Shown: positions 8,049-16,407 of the stretch, in pieces | How positions within the stretch are numbered: the stretch's first letter is position 1 | Layout: each line of letters opens with the position of its first letter | Assembly: GCA_900313015.1 (NCBI GenBank) | Contig: OMPR01000010.1 | Coordinates: forward strand, 186,001-250,000 | Direction of reading: 5' to 3' | Origin: Rhodobacteraceae bacterium EL53 | GTDB taxonomy: Bacteria > Pseudomonadota > Alphaproteobacteria > Rhodobacterales > Rhodobacteraceae | Length of the DNA stretch: 64,000 nt | Notes under the pieces: model-generated | Database searches by the model: none | Told to the model about the DNA's origin: nothing | Seen by the model: the letters and a program-made list of their open reading frames with translations, nothing else | Program-made: the position numbers and the translations under genes

Positions 8049-9357
8049 AGTGTTTGATGCCTTTGGCACCGCCCCGGTTTCGGTTGTCGGCTCAGGCGCA
8101 TGGCGCTCGCGGTTTGCCGTGACCGAGCTGGCTTGCCTATCGATGGGTGCTGTTGGCAGCGCGATGGCGGATTTGAGCGAAGCGCTGAATCTGGGCCATC
8201 GTCCAGATGTGGTGGTGGATCGGCGTCTGGCCTCGCTTTGGTTTACGTGGTCCATCCATCCGCAGGGGTGGGAGTTACCCCCATCCTGGGATGCGATTGC
8301 GGGGGATTACCAAGGTCGCGATGGCTGGATCAAACTGCACACGAATGCTCCGCATCATCGGGCGGCGGCTTTGGCGGTGTTGGAGTGTGAGGCAGAGCGC
8401 GAGATCGTCGCGCAGGCTGTGCGTGGCTGGGGCATCGATGCGTTAGAGGATGCGATTGTTGCCCAAGGTGGGGCAGCGGCGGCGATGCGCAGTCGCGCGG
8501 CGTGGCTCGCCCATCCACAGGGGGCAGCGGTGTCTGGCGAGCCTTTGGTGGCTTGGGATCATAAGGCGGGGCAGGTGCGGGCATGGCAGGCGCGGCCCGA
8601 TCGCCCGCTGGCGGGTCTGCGGGTTTTGGATCTGACACGGGTGCTGGCAGGGCCGGTGGCAACGCGGACCCTTGCTGGATTCGGGGCCGATGTGTTGCGG
8701 GTTGATCCCGCATCTTGGTCAGAGCCGGGGGTGGTGCCTGATGTGACCTTGGGCAAGCGGTGCTGTCATCTGGACCTGAAAACGCAACAGGGTCAGGATC
8801 AACTGCGGGCGCTGATGGCGCAGGCGGACGTTCTGGTTCACGGCTATCGCCCCGGTGCGCTGGACGCGATGATCGGGACGCACCGGCCGCAGGGATTGGT
8901 TGAGGTGTCGCTGGATGCCTATGGCTGGACTGGGCCATGGGCCGGGCGGCGTGGGTTTGATTCACTGGTCCAGATGAGTTGCGGAATTGCCGATGCGGGC
9001 ATGGCATGGGCGGGGTCCGATAAGCCGCATCCTTTGCCGGTGCAGGCGTTGGATCATGCGACGGGTTATTTCATGGCGGCGGCGGTCCTTTCGGCTCTGA
9101 CACAGGCCATTCAGGGCAAGGGCAGTCCGCGGGCGCGGCTGTCTTTGGCACGCACCGCAGAGGTTTTAGCCAAGTTAGAGCCTGTTTTAACGGATCCTAT
9201 CACTGGATCTGAGCCTGCTGATTTGGGCGACTGGGTTGAACAGACTGTGTGGGGTCCGGCCAAGCGGGTGAAGCCAGCGCTGCGGATTTCTGGCATGCCA
9301 ATGTCTTGGGATCGGCCTGCCGGAGCGCTGGGCGCGGCACCGGCACGTTGGGATTAA
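8041..9357 (+). CDS. CaiB/BaiF-type CoA transferase with apparently permuted halves
   Basis: A 438-residue protein. The canonical N-terminal CaiB signature (PLAGLRVLDLTRVLAGPVAT, then FGADVLRVDP) appears only after about 185 residues. The segment before it (GDYQGRDGWIKLHTNAPHHR, later WLAHPQGAAV) resembles what normally forms the C-terminal part of the fold. The conserved Asp region ALDHATGYFMAAA follows. This suggests a circularly permuted family III CoA transferase, but the enzyme reaction is unproven. The start overlaps matB by eight bases (an ATG at 8029 is also possible), so a role in malonyl-CoA or acyl-CoA transfer is inferred. Its TAA shares the TTAA at 9354-9357 with the stop of the convergent permease. 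Confidence 0.78.
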   Translation: MDEVFDAFGTAPVSVVGSGAWRSRFAVTELACLSMGAVGSAMADLSEALNLGHRPDVVVDRRLASLWFTWSIHPQGWELPPSWDAIAGDYQGRDGWIKLHTNAPHHRAAALAVLECEAEREIVAQAVRGWGIDALEDAIVAQGGAAAAMRSRAAWLAHPQGAAVSGEPLVAWDHKAGQVRAWQARPDRPLAGLRVLDLTRVLAGPVATRTLAGFGADVLRVDPASWSEPGVVPDVTLGKRCCHLDLKTQQGQDQLRALMAQADVLVHGYRPGALDAMIGTHRPQGLVEVSLDAYGWTGPWAGRRGFDSLVQMSCGIADAGMAWAGSDKPHPLPVQALDHATGYFMAAAVLSALTQAIQGKGSPRARLSLARTAEVLAKLEPVLTDPITGSEPADLGDWVEQTVWGPAKRVKPALRISGMPMSWDRPAGALGAAPARWD

Positions 9358-10295
9358 GTGAGCGCCAGCAAGAGACCCGATAGGGTGAAAAAGCCCAGTG
9401 CGGTTGCGATCAGCATGGCGATGGAGGCCATGCCTTCGTGCCCGTGTTCTTGTGCCAGAACGGTGTAGATGCCAAACATCGGCATGGCGGCGGACAAGAT
9501 GACAGCAACTTGCAGATCTGCCGGCAGAGCGATGCCCGCAGCGGTAACGCCCAAAACGGCAAGAGCGACCAAAGCGGGGTGCAGAATAATTTTGCCAAGG
9601 GCCACTTGTGCCGCCTTCCAGTGATTGCCGCGGAGGGACAGCCCCGCAAGCGATCCGCCAATGACCACCAGAGACAGCGCCGAGGCCGAGGCCGCGAGCA
9701 TCTGGAACAGATTGGTTGCGGCGTTGGGCATTGGGCTCTGGGCAAGCGACACGGCAAGACCCAACAGCAGGCCAATCACCATCGGGCGTTTGAGAACACC
9801 CCAAAGGATTGTGCCGATTTGGTGTGATATCGAGGTCTGCGCCCGGTCGCGTGACAGCTCCATCAAAATCAAGCAGATCGGGATCAGCAGGATGTTCTCC
9901 ACCAGCATGTTCAGCGCCAGTATGACGCCGGCAAGGTCAGGAAAGGTCAACAACATGACCGGATAGCCGATAAAGCCGGAGTTGGGGCAGGCGGTACCCA
10001 TCACAGCGACTGCGCGGCGGGGGTTGTCTGTGCCAGTGAGGGTAAACCAGACAAAGCTGACCGCGATGGTCGCTACTCCGCCAAGGGCGAAAACCAGCAT
10101 GTAACCGGGGTTAAACACCTCGGCGAAATCCCGGGTGGCCATGGCATTGAACAGTAGGGCAGGCAGGGCAATGTCGAGCACGTATTTACCCAGCGTGCGC
10201 ATATCCGAGGTTCCGAACCATCCCCGTTTCACGATCAGATAGCCAATGGCGATGGCCGCATAGATCGGAAAGGTGATGGTCAGGATTTGGCTCAT
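9354..10295 (-). CDS. AEC-family permease, possible malonate transporter
   Basis: A 313-residue, ten-helix transporter of the auxin efflux carrier family, the family that includes the malonate carrier MdcF. Typical features are the N-terminal segment ITFPIYAAIAIGYLIVKRGW and the mid-protein motif GTACPNSGFIGYPV. It lies next to matB but on the opposite strand and in the run with the HD hydrolase and aroC, overlapping the HD gene by four bases. The malonate role is inferred from neighbourhood only. A second AEC paralogue is at 41695. Confidence 0.82.
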   Translation of the reverse strand: MSQILTITFPIYAAIAIGYLIVKRGWFGTSDMRTLGKYVLDIALPALLFNAMATRDFAEVFNPGYMLVFALGGVATIAVSFVWFTLTGTDNPRRAVAVMGTACPNSGFIGYPVMLLTFPDLAGVILALNMLVENILLIPICLILMELSRDRAQTSISHQIGTILWGVLKRPMVIGLLLGLAVSLAQSPMPNAATNLFQMLAASASALSLVVIGGSLAGLSLRGNHWKAAQVALGKIILHPALVALAVLGVTAAGIALPADLQVAVILSAAMPMFGIYTVLAQEHGHEGMASIAMLIATALGFFTLSGLLLALT

Positions 10296-10945
10296 GCGTC
10301 AGTCCAGTTGGGCGGTAAGGGCGTGTCGATTTCGGCCGCAAAATCCTCGAGAAACTGGATCATTCGGGCGGTGCGATCGCGGGCCAGAGTTTTACCGCCC
10401 TCGGTCAGCATGTCATTGGGCAGGTCCAGCAGTTTGACGCGCCAATGGTCGATGGAAAACCGCAAGTCATCCAGCGGGCGGTCTTGGGCAAAGGGATCAG
10501 CAGGGTCATACAGCGCCCGGCCCAGTGATCCGGCAACGGCAAAGGTGCGCGCAATGCCGATGGCGCCCAGCGCGTCCAACCGATCCGAATCGCGCAGGAT
10601 TTGCGCTTCGGGCGTTTCGGGGGGGATTTGCGCCGAAAAGCTGTGCGCGGCGATGGCATGTTGGGTGGCAGTGATTTCATCCTCGGAAAAACCAAGGGTG
10701 CGCAACAGTGGGGCGGCTTCGCGGGCGGAATGACGCGAGGCCATGGCGCGTTCTGGGTCGTCTTTGGGCAGGTTAACCAGATCGTGTAGGTAGCTGGCGG
10801 CCATCAAGACGCGGGTGTTGACCTGTCCGTTGGCAATGGTGCGGGCGTTGACCCAGACACGATCCAGGTGGGCCAGATCATGCGCCGGGTCGGTCGCCAT
10901 GCGGTCCTGTGCGATCTGGCGCAGTGCCGCGCGCAGATCAGCCAA
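10292..10945 (-). CDS. HD-domain phosphohydrolase (YedJ-like)
   Basis: A 217-residue cytosolic metal-dependent hydrolase. Metal-binding motifs are [12 protein letters not shown] (first His), [10 protein letters not shown] (HD), [10 protein letters not shown] and the final Asp in [13 protein letters not shown]. These match the YedJ subgroup of HD proteins, whose substrates are probably nucleotides or phosphates. It overlaps aroC by eight bases upstream and the AEC permease by four bases downstream, so the three are translationally linked. The biological substrate is unknown. Confidence 0.85.
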   Translation of the reverse strand: MADLRAALRQIAQDRMATDPAHDLAHLDRVWVNARTIANGQVNTRVLMAASYLHDLVNLPKDDPERAMASRHSAREAAPLLRTLGFSEDEITATQHAIAAHSFSAQIPPETPEAQILRDSDRLDALGAIGIARTFAVAGSLGRALYDPADPFAQDRPLDDLRFSIDHWRVKLLDLPNDMLTEGGKTLARDRTARMIQFLEDFAAEIDTPLPPNWTDA

Positions 10946-12038
10946 TGTGACCTCGGTTTTCGCCGATTTGGCCGCGATGCAGAAGCATCTGGTCCAAGAG
11001 AACGCAGGCCATCATTGCCTCGCCCACGGGAACGGCACGGATGCCGACGCAGGGGTCGTGACGGCCTTTGGTGATGATTTCCGCCTCTTCGCCCGACTTG
11101 GTGATCGTCTTGCGGGTGGTCAGGATGGAGGAGGTCGGTTTGACCGCAAAGCGCACCACGACGTCCTGTCCGGTTGAAATGCCACCCAGAATGCCACCGG
11201 CGTGGTTCGAGCTGTATTGTGGGCCGTTCTGACCCATAAAGATCTCATCCGCGTTGGCTTCGCCGGTCAATTCCGCCGAGGCCATACCATCGCCGATTTC
11301 AACGGCTTTGACCGCGTTGATCGACATCATCGCGGCGGCCAGATCGGTGTCGAGCTTGTTATAAACAGGGGCGCCAATGCCTGCGGGTACGCCACGTGCG
11401 ACGACTTCGATCACAGCACCGACCGAGCTGCCGGATTTGCGTAGCCCATCCAGATAGGCGGCCCAGTCTTCCGCGGCTTGGGCGTCGGGGGTCCAGAACG
11501 GGTTTTGTTCGATCTGAGACCAGTCAAAGCGGCTGCGGTCTATTTTGTGCGGTCCGATCTGGGTCATGTAGCCGGTGATTTGCACATTCGGAGCGAGTTG
11601 TTTGATTGCTTCGCGCGCTAGGCCGCCAGCAGCGACACGCGCTGCGGTTTCACGGGCTGAACTGCGGCCACCGCCGCGATAATCGCGGATACCGTATTTC
11701 TGCCAGTAGGTGATGTCGGCGTGACCGGGGCGGAATTTTTCCATGATGTCACCGTAGTCTTTCGACCGTTGATCGGTGTTTTCAATCATCAGCTGTATGG
11801 GAGTGCCGGTGGTTTGACCTTCAAACACACCCGAGAGGATTTTCACCTCGTCCGCTTCGCGTCGCTGTGTGGTGAATTTGTTTTGACCGGGTTTGCGTTT
11901 GTCCAGCCAATGCTGGAGCATCGCGGCATCTACAGGAACCCCCGGAGGGCAGCCATCAACGGTCGCGCCCAGCGCGGGTCCGTGGCTTTCACCCCAAGTG
12001 GTGACGCGGAAGAGGTGGCCAAAACTGTTCATCGACAT
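10938..12038 (-). CDS. aroC: Chorismate synthase
   Basis: A 366-residue FMN-dependent enzyme that makes chorismate from 5-enolpyruvylshikimate-3-phosphate, the last step of the shikimate pathway. Signature regions are GESHGPALG near the N-terminus, [15 protein letters not shown] in the middle and [13 protein letters not shown] near the end. The length is normal for the family. Its FMN requirement gives a loose functional link to the nearby ribH2. It leads a three-gene run with the HD hydrolase and AEC permease, 90 bases downstream of the GFA gene. Confidence 0.96.
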   Translation of the reverse strand: MSMNSFGHLFRVTTWGESHGPALGATVDGCPPGVPVDAAMLQHWLDKRKPGQNKFTTQRREADEVKILSGVFEGQTTGTPIQLMIENTDQRSKDYGDIMEKFRPGHADITYWQKYGIRDYRGGGRSSARETAARVAAGGLAREAIKQLAPNVQITGYMTQIGPHKIDRSRFDWSQIEQNPFWTPDAQAAEDWAAYLDGLRKSGSSVGAVIEVVARGVPAGIGAPVYNKLDTDLAAAMMSINAVKAVEIGDGMASAELTGEANADEIFMGQNGPQYSSNHAGGILGGISTGQDVVVRFAVKPTSSILTTRKTITKSGEEAEIITKGRHDPCVGIRAVPVGEAMMACVLLDQMLLHRGQIGENRGHIG

Positions 12039-12128
12039 GGGGCGTGCTCCTTTGCGACCCGTGCTTAGCGGGGTGCGCGTGGGGTCTCAAGCGGATTTGC
12101 AGGAATAATCGGCAACACAGGCCCGTCT

Positions 12129-12536
12129 TTACCCTTGTTTCTGGGGGTGTTCAGACCGTCCAGTGTCCGGACGGTCGCGTTCGTACACCTCGGTATCGGG
12201 AAACTGCGGCAACCAGCCTTCGCGGCGCAGTGCCCAGCTTTCATATGAGGGGATCAGCTGATCAGGGGCGTCCAGGGTCCCAAGGTGAACTTCGATTTCA
12301 TCGCCACTGCGGGCAAAAACAGAAGATCCGCATCGGGGGCAGAAACACCGTCCCTTATAATCTTGCACGTTTCCGGTGATCTTTACCGATCCTTGCGGGA
12401 ACACGGCGGCGGCATAGAACAATGCACCGTGGTGTTTGCGGCAATCCAGACAATGACAGATGCCAACCCGGTCTGGCTGCCCGGTTGCCACGAGCCTGAC
12501 ATCGCCACATGCACATCCTCCTGCAAAGCTCTCCAT
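12129..12536 (-). CDS. GFA-family zinc protein
   Basis: A 135-residue protein of the glutathione-dependent formaldehyde-activating (Gfa/CENP-V) family. Zinc ligands are visible in GGCACGDVR, ICHCLDCRKHHG and CPRCGSSVF. Family members bind zinc; many do not catalyse formaldehyde-glutathione condensation, so the reaction is uncertain. It lies 63 bases downstream of ribH2, with a short 7-bp hairpin (12570-12592) lacking a T run between them. S-formylglutathione hydrolase is encoded elsewhere in the window at 40763. Confidence 0.88.
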   Translation of the reverse strand: MESFAGGCACGDVRLVATGQPDRVGICHCLDCRKHHGALFYAAAVFPQGSVKITGNVQDYKGRCFCPRCGSSVFARSGDEIEVHLGTLDAPDQLIPSYESWALRREGWLPQFPDTEVYERDRPDTGRSEHPQKQG

Positions 12537-12599
12537 GATGCGTGCCCTCTCTGCCGTGACCGAAGGTGCCGGGCCAACTCTGGGCTGGCCCGAATGCGT

Positions 12600-13040
12600 T
12601 TAGCCGGCGTTTGCCACTTTTGCGCGGGTTGCAGTGATGCTGAGCGCTGCGCGCGCGGCTTCACGACCCTTTTCGACAAAGTGTGCGCGGTAGATCGCGT
12701 TGTGGTGTTCGGTTTCCTGATACTGGTGCGGTGTCAGGGACACGGACAGGACGGGTACGCCGGTGTCCATGCTGGCGCGCATCAGGCCATCAACGACGGC
12801 ATGGGCAACGAAATCATGGCGATAGATGCCGCCATCCACCACAAATGCGGCGCAAGCGACGGCGGCGTATTTACCTGTCTGGGCCAGATCGCGCGCGATC
12901 AGCGGCATTTCAAATGCGCCGGGAACGTCAAAGACATCAACTTGATCTGCGGGAATCAATTCGAGAAAGCCGTCGAGCGCGCGGTCGACGATATCAGCGT
13001 GCCATTGTGCCTTGATAAAGGCATAGCGGGTGTGTGTCAT
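12600..13040 (-). CDS. ribH2: Type II lumazine synthase
   Basis: A 146-residue enzyme that condenses a ribityl-aminouracil with dihydroxybutanone phosphate to dimethylribityllumazine, the penultimate step of riboflavin synthesis. The segments DVFDVPGAFEMPLIARDLA and FVVDGGIYRHDFVAHAVVDG, with no GxTxH motif of the standard enzyme, point to the RibH2 type known from Brucella and Mesorhizobium. Its start is about 77 bases downstream of a clear FMN riboswitch, so expression should fall when FMN is plentiful. No other rib gene lies nearby. Confidence 0.92.
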   Translation of the reverse strand: MTHTRYAFIKAQWHADIVDRALDGFLELIPADQVDVFDVPGAFEMPLIARDLAQTGKYAAVACAAFVVDGGIYRHDFVAHAVVDGLMRASMDTGVPVLSVSLTPHQYQETEHHNAIYRAHFVEKGREAARAALSITATRAKVANAG

Positions 13041-13116
13041 AGGTCTCTCCTTTGGTCTGACACGTCACCCAAGGCGATCACGAGCGAGGCCAGGGGTATC
13101 CCCCAACCTGCACGTT

Positions 13117-13248
13117 CTCTTTCATCCGGACTATGACCGTCGGCTCTGGAGTTGCACCAGATCTGCTGACACTCCTGACACGGAGCCGCTCGCGGGCTTA
13201 CGGGATTGCGCCCGCTTACCGCCGGTGGGGAATTTCACCCCGCCCTGA
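13117..13248 (-). promoter_or_regulatory. FMN riboswitch (RFN element)
   Basis: On the minus strand the conserved RFN blocks occur in the correct order: CTCAGGGCGGGGTGAAATTC, CCCCACCGGCGGTAAGCGGG, AGCCCGCGAGC, a variable stem, then AGAGCCGACGGTCATAGTCC and GGATGAAAGAGA. The stems pair and the central multiloop consensus is intact. It lies directly upstream of ribH2. FMN binding would repress ribH2, by transcription termination or by hiding the ribosome site; I see no obvious T-run terminator, so translational control is more likely. Confidence 0.95.
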
Positions 13249-13318
13249 GAACGAGGCGGACCTTGCCAATGGTGGGGGGGATCTGCAAGACCAATTGTGC
13301 ATAGTGGAGGGCTAAAAT

Positions 13319-13933
13319 ATGCATCCAAATCCTGTTTTTCACACCGGTGACGAGGACGCGAACCTGAAATTCGCCCGTGACCGAGGTTTTGGGGTGCTTG
13401 CTGTAGCCATAGATGGCGCGCCAATGCTGAGTCATGTGCCGTTTCTGTTGTCTGAGGACGGGCATTTGGCAGAGCTGCATTTGGTGCGTTCGAATCCCAT
13501 TGCCCGGGCCTTGGACACCCCGCTGAGCGCCCGAATCGCTGTTTCAGGACCCGATGGATATGTGTCACCTGATTGGTATGGGGTGCCGGATCAGGTGCCG
13601 ACATGGAATTATGTGGCGGTTCATCTGACGGGGCGGCTGGAGCGGTCGCCGGATGAGGCGTTGTTGGATCTTTTGGATCGTCAGTCAGCGTTGTTTGAGG
13701 CGCGCCTTGCCCCCAAAGCCCCTTGGACCACGGGTAAGATGGATGCCGAGGCGCTGCGCAAGATGATGCGGATGATTGTGCCTTGCCGGATGGTGATCGA
13801 GAGTGTTCAGGGCACGTGGAAAATGAGCCAGAACAAGCCCGATGACGTGCGGTTGGCTGCGGCCGAGCAGATGGAGGCCACCGGATTCGGGGCAGAAGTG
13901 CCTGCCTTGGTCCGCGCAATGCGCGAGGTTTAG
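13319..13933 (+). CDS. PaiB-like FMN-binding split-barrel protein
   Basis: A 204-residue protein of the PaiB family, annotated as FMN-binding negative transcriptional regulators. Characteristic segments are MHPNPVF at the N-terminus, SHVPFLL, HLVRSNPIARAL, YVSPDWYGVPDQVPTWNY and the C-terminal GTWKMSQNKPDDVR. Family members bind flavin through a split beta-barrel; DNA binding is not obvious. It diverges from the FMN-riboswitch-controlled ribH2, an apt neighbour for a flavoprotein. The stop overlaps the stop of the convergent hydrolase. Confidence 0.9.
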   Translation: MHPNPVFHTGDEDANLKFARDRGFGVLAVAIDGAPMLSHVPFLLSEDGHLAELHLVRSNPIARALDTPLSARIAVSGPDGYVSPDWYGVPDQVPTWNYVAVHLTGRLERSPDEALLDLLDRQSALFEARLAPKAPWTTGKMDAEALRKMMRMIVPCRMVIESVQGTWKMSQNKPDDVRLAAAEQMEATGFGAEVPALVRAMREV

Positions 13934-14823
13934 GTGGCGGGTGCCAATGCGATTGCTTTTGACACAGTTTCGGCAACGAAATCAGGGGCCTGCATGGGCA
14001 TGAAGTGGCTCAGGTTCGGGCGGTGGATGTCTGTGCCGTTTGTCACTGCCCCTGCAAGGCCGGGCCATGTGGGTGAGCGGGTAAAATCACCCAGTGACGC
14101 CAGATCCATCGTATCTGCCCGCAACACGACGACCGGGCAGGTTATTGTGTGCAGGTGATCGTGGATGGGCGCGCCGGTCATGGGGGACATGTACGAACTG
14201 GCCTCGACCTCAGGGGCGCAAGCGAGGGTGAGCGCACCGTCGTGTTCCACAAGCCCGTGGGTACAGTAGGTTTCGAGGGCCATTGGAGTGAACAGGGAAT
14301 AGGGGCTGCGATCTTTGAACCGGTCAACCATTTCCTGCACCGAGGTGAAATTGCGTTTGCGTTGGGCGGCAGGGTGTTGGGTGCCTTTGGGAAACAGTGA
14401 TTCTGCCATCGCGTAGATCTCGGGAGCCATTATCACGGGATCAATTAGAATCAGGCCCTTTACCCTGTCGGGGTGCGCAATGGTGGCTTGGGTCAGGATA
14501 TGGCCCCCGAGCGAATGACCGACACAGGTGACATTGGTCAGGTCCAGCGTGTCGACAAAGGCTGAGATATCCCGGCCCAGATCGAACCAATCTGTAAAAG
14601 GGCCGCCGGTGCTGTGGCCGTGGCCACGCAGATCGACACAGATGGAATGAACTGCGGGTAGGGCCGCGATCACCTCGTCCCAGATGCGCGCATGAAATCC
14701 AGTGGCATGGGCAAACAGAAGCGTTGGCCCCGTGCCGCGCAGATCTGCGTGGCGTTCCACATAGCTGAGGGTCAGGTCCGCAAGATGACATGAATGTCTG
14801 ACAGGGGCGTCTTGGGTTGTCAT
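13930..14823 (-). CDS. Alpha/beta hydrolase
   Basis: A 297-residue cytosolic hydrolase. The nucleophile elbow GHSLGG, the oxyanion-region segment LLFAHATGFHARIWD, VDLRGHGHS and a late conserved His (NLSHFMPM) complete a Ser-Asp-His arrangement. The substrate cannot be predicted. The gene is alone on its strand, sharing stop-codon bases with the convergent PaiB-like gene. Confidence 0.85.
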   Translation of the reverse strand: MTTQDAPVRHSCHLADLTLSYVERHADLRGTGPTLLFAHATGFHARIWDEVIAALPAVHSICVDLRGHGHSTGGPFTDWFDLGRDISAFVDTLDLTNVTCVGHSLGGHILTQATIAHPDRVKGLILIDPVIMAPEIYAMAESLFPKGTQHPAAQRKRNFTSVQEMVDRFKDRSPYSLFTPMALETYCTHGLVEHDGALTLACAPEVEASSYMSPMTGAPIHDHLHTITCPVVVLRADTMDLASLGDFTRSPTWPGLAGAVTNGTDIHRPNLSHFMPMQAPDFVAETVSKAIALAPAT

Positions 14824-15014
14824 GGAGGGCCTCGATACTGCGGGTCTTAGGAATTATGCAAGCCTAAGCAGCAGATTGGTGGTCGCTCAAACAGGACGTG
14901 GGGGCATAATTGACGTGACGCTTGGTCAGGCATCACCTTGAAACCCAGACAGGACGCGTTACCACTTGAGTCAGCGGTCGGTTGATGATCGCGACCAGTC
15001 AAGGAACGTTTGCC

Positions 15015-15626
15015 ATGAAACTCTATTATAGTCCCACATCGCCCTATGTGCGCAAAGTGATGGTGCTGCTGCATGAGACAGGGCAGTTGGGAGATGTTGA
15101 GCTGTTCAACGCACCGACGACGCCACTTAATCCCGCAGAAGGGCTGTTGGGAACGAATCCTCTGACCAAAGTCCCTGCGTTGGAGCGCCCGGACGGTCCT
15201 ACTTTGTTTGATAGCCGGGTGATCTGTGCCTTTCTCGATGCGCGCGGCAACGGCGGTTTGTACCCTGAGGGGGCAGCAAAATGGGAAACTTTGACGTTAG
15301 AGGCGATGGCCGATGGGATTTTGGATGCCGCTTTGTTGGTGACCTATGAGAGCCGCCTGCGTCCCGAAGACAAACAGTGGGATAGCTGGGCAGATGCGCA
15401 GTGGGCCAAGATCGAACGTGCCTGTGCGGCGCTGAATCAGCGATGGATGGCACATTTGGCCGGACCCCTAGATATGGGGCAGATCGCGGTGGCCTGCGCG
15501 TTGGGTTATGTTGATTTTCGCCATGATGCCCGTAACTGGCGTCACGGAAACGACGGATTGGCCGCTTGGTTCAAAGAATTCGAATCGCGCCCCAGTTTGG
15601 TCGAAACCCGCCCTCCAGAGGGCTGA
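15015..15626 (+). CDS. Glutathione S-transferase family protein
   Basis: A 203-residue protein with an N-terminal thioredoxin-like glutathione-binding domain (MKLYYSPTSPYVRKVMVLL) including the conserved cis-Pro region TKVPALE and the DSRVICAFLD segment, followed by an all-helical C-terminal domain. The ATG at 15015 follows AAGGAACG. The first catalytic residue could be one of the early serines, as in beta/theta-like bacterial forms. The substrate is unknown. It lies alone upstream of the petABC operon. Confidence 0.88.
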   Translation: MKLYYSPTSPYVRKVMVLLHETGQLGDVELFNAPTTPLNPAEGLLGTNPLTKVPALERPDGPTLFDSRVICAFLDARGNGGLYPEGAAKWETLTLEAMADGILDAALLVTYESRLRPEDKQWDSWADAQWAKIERACAALNQRWMAHLAGPLDMGQIAVACALGYVDFRHDARNWRHGNDGLAAWFKEFESRPSLVETRPPEG

Positions 15627-15835
15627 AAACTAGTGCTTTGCTGGGAAAGTTGGATGGCGCGACTTGAATTTGTGTGACCGAGTCGCGACATCTAATTGAA
15701 TTTACCTAGTCCTGCGCGCCTATGACCGCTGGACGAAACAAATTCTCCCCGCTAGACACCCGCGATAAGTGACCGCTTTTATGCGGTGCTGATGCATGTT
15801 TGCCCGCCAAGGGCGCTGGAATCGGAGAAAACCTC

Positions 15836-16396
15836 GTGTCCCACGCAGAAGACCACGAAGGCACCCGGAGAGATTTCCTCTACTACGCCACGGCTGGCGC
15901 AGGTGCTGTAACCGCAGGGGCTGCCGTTTGGCCTCTGGTGAACCAAATGAATCCCTCAGCGGATGTTCAGGCGCTGTCCTCGATTCGCGTGGACGTGAGT
16001 GGTGTCGAAGTCGGCACCCAGATTAGCGTTAAATTCCTGGGTAAGCCGGTGTTTATTCGCCGCCGCACGCAGGGAGAGATCGATGAGGCCCGCGCCGTAG
16101 AGCTGTCGGATCTGATCGACAATGATGACCGCAATGCCAATAAGCCTGGCCTTGACGCATCGGACGAAAACCGGACGATGGATGAAGCTGGCGAATGGCT
16201 GGTGATGATGGGCGTTTGTACGCACCTTGGCTGTGTGCCATTGGGTGACGGCGCTGGCGATTTCCACGGCTGGTTCTGCCCGTGCCATGGTTCGCACTAC
16301 GACACCTCTGGCCGGATCCGCAAAGGTCCCGCTCCTGAGAACCTGCCGGTTCCAGTGGCCGAGTTTGTCGACGAAACAACACTCAAGCTGGGATAA
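15836..16396 (+). CDS. petA: Ubiquinol-cytochrome c reductase, Rieske iron-sulfur subunit
   Basis: A 186-residue subunit of the bc1 complex, which passes electrons from ubiquinol to cytochrome c1. The start is a GTG (reading [20 protein letters not shown]) eight bases after GGAG; this matches the N-terminus of Rhodobacter Rieske proteins better than the upstream start at 15800. A twin-arginine motif precedes a membrane anchor (residues about 10-35). The 2Fe-2S ligands lie in CTHLGCVP and CPCHGSHYD. First gene of petABC, with 11 bases to petB. The 209-base upstream gap probably holds the promoter. Confidence 0.96.
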   Translation: MSHAEDHEGTRRDFLYYATAGAGAVTAGAAVWPLVNQMNPSADVQALSSIRVDVSGVEVGTQISVKFLGKPVFIRRRTQGEIDEARAVELSDLIDNDDRNANKPGLDASDENRTMDEAGEWLVMMGVCTHLGCVPLGDGAGDFHGWFCPCHGSHYDTSGRIRKGPAPENLPVPVAEFVDETTLKLG

Positions 16397-16407
16397 GGGA
16401 GCCAATT

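Noticed and set aside
8330-9007. 225-codon minus-strand Pro/Arg-rich frame
   Set aside because: Shadow of the CaiB-like gene in GC-rich sequence.
12570-12592. Hairpin between ribH2 and the GFA gene as a terminator
   Set aside because: The stem is only 7 bp with no T run, so it was not listed as a separate terminator.
12285-13136. 283-codon plus-strand frame across ribH2 and part of the GFA gene
   Set aside because: Opposite conserved genes, with Cys-rich sequence lacking any fold.
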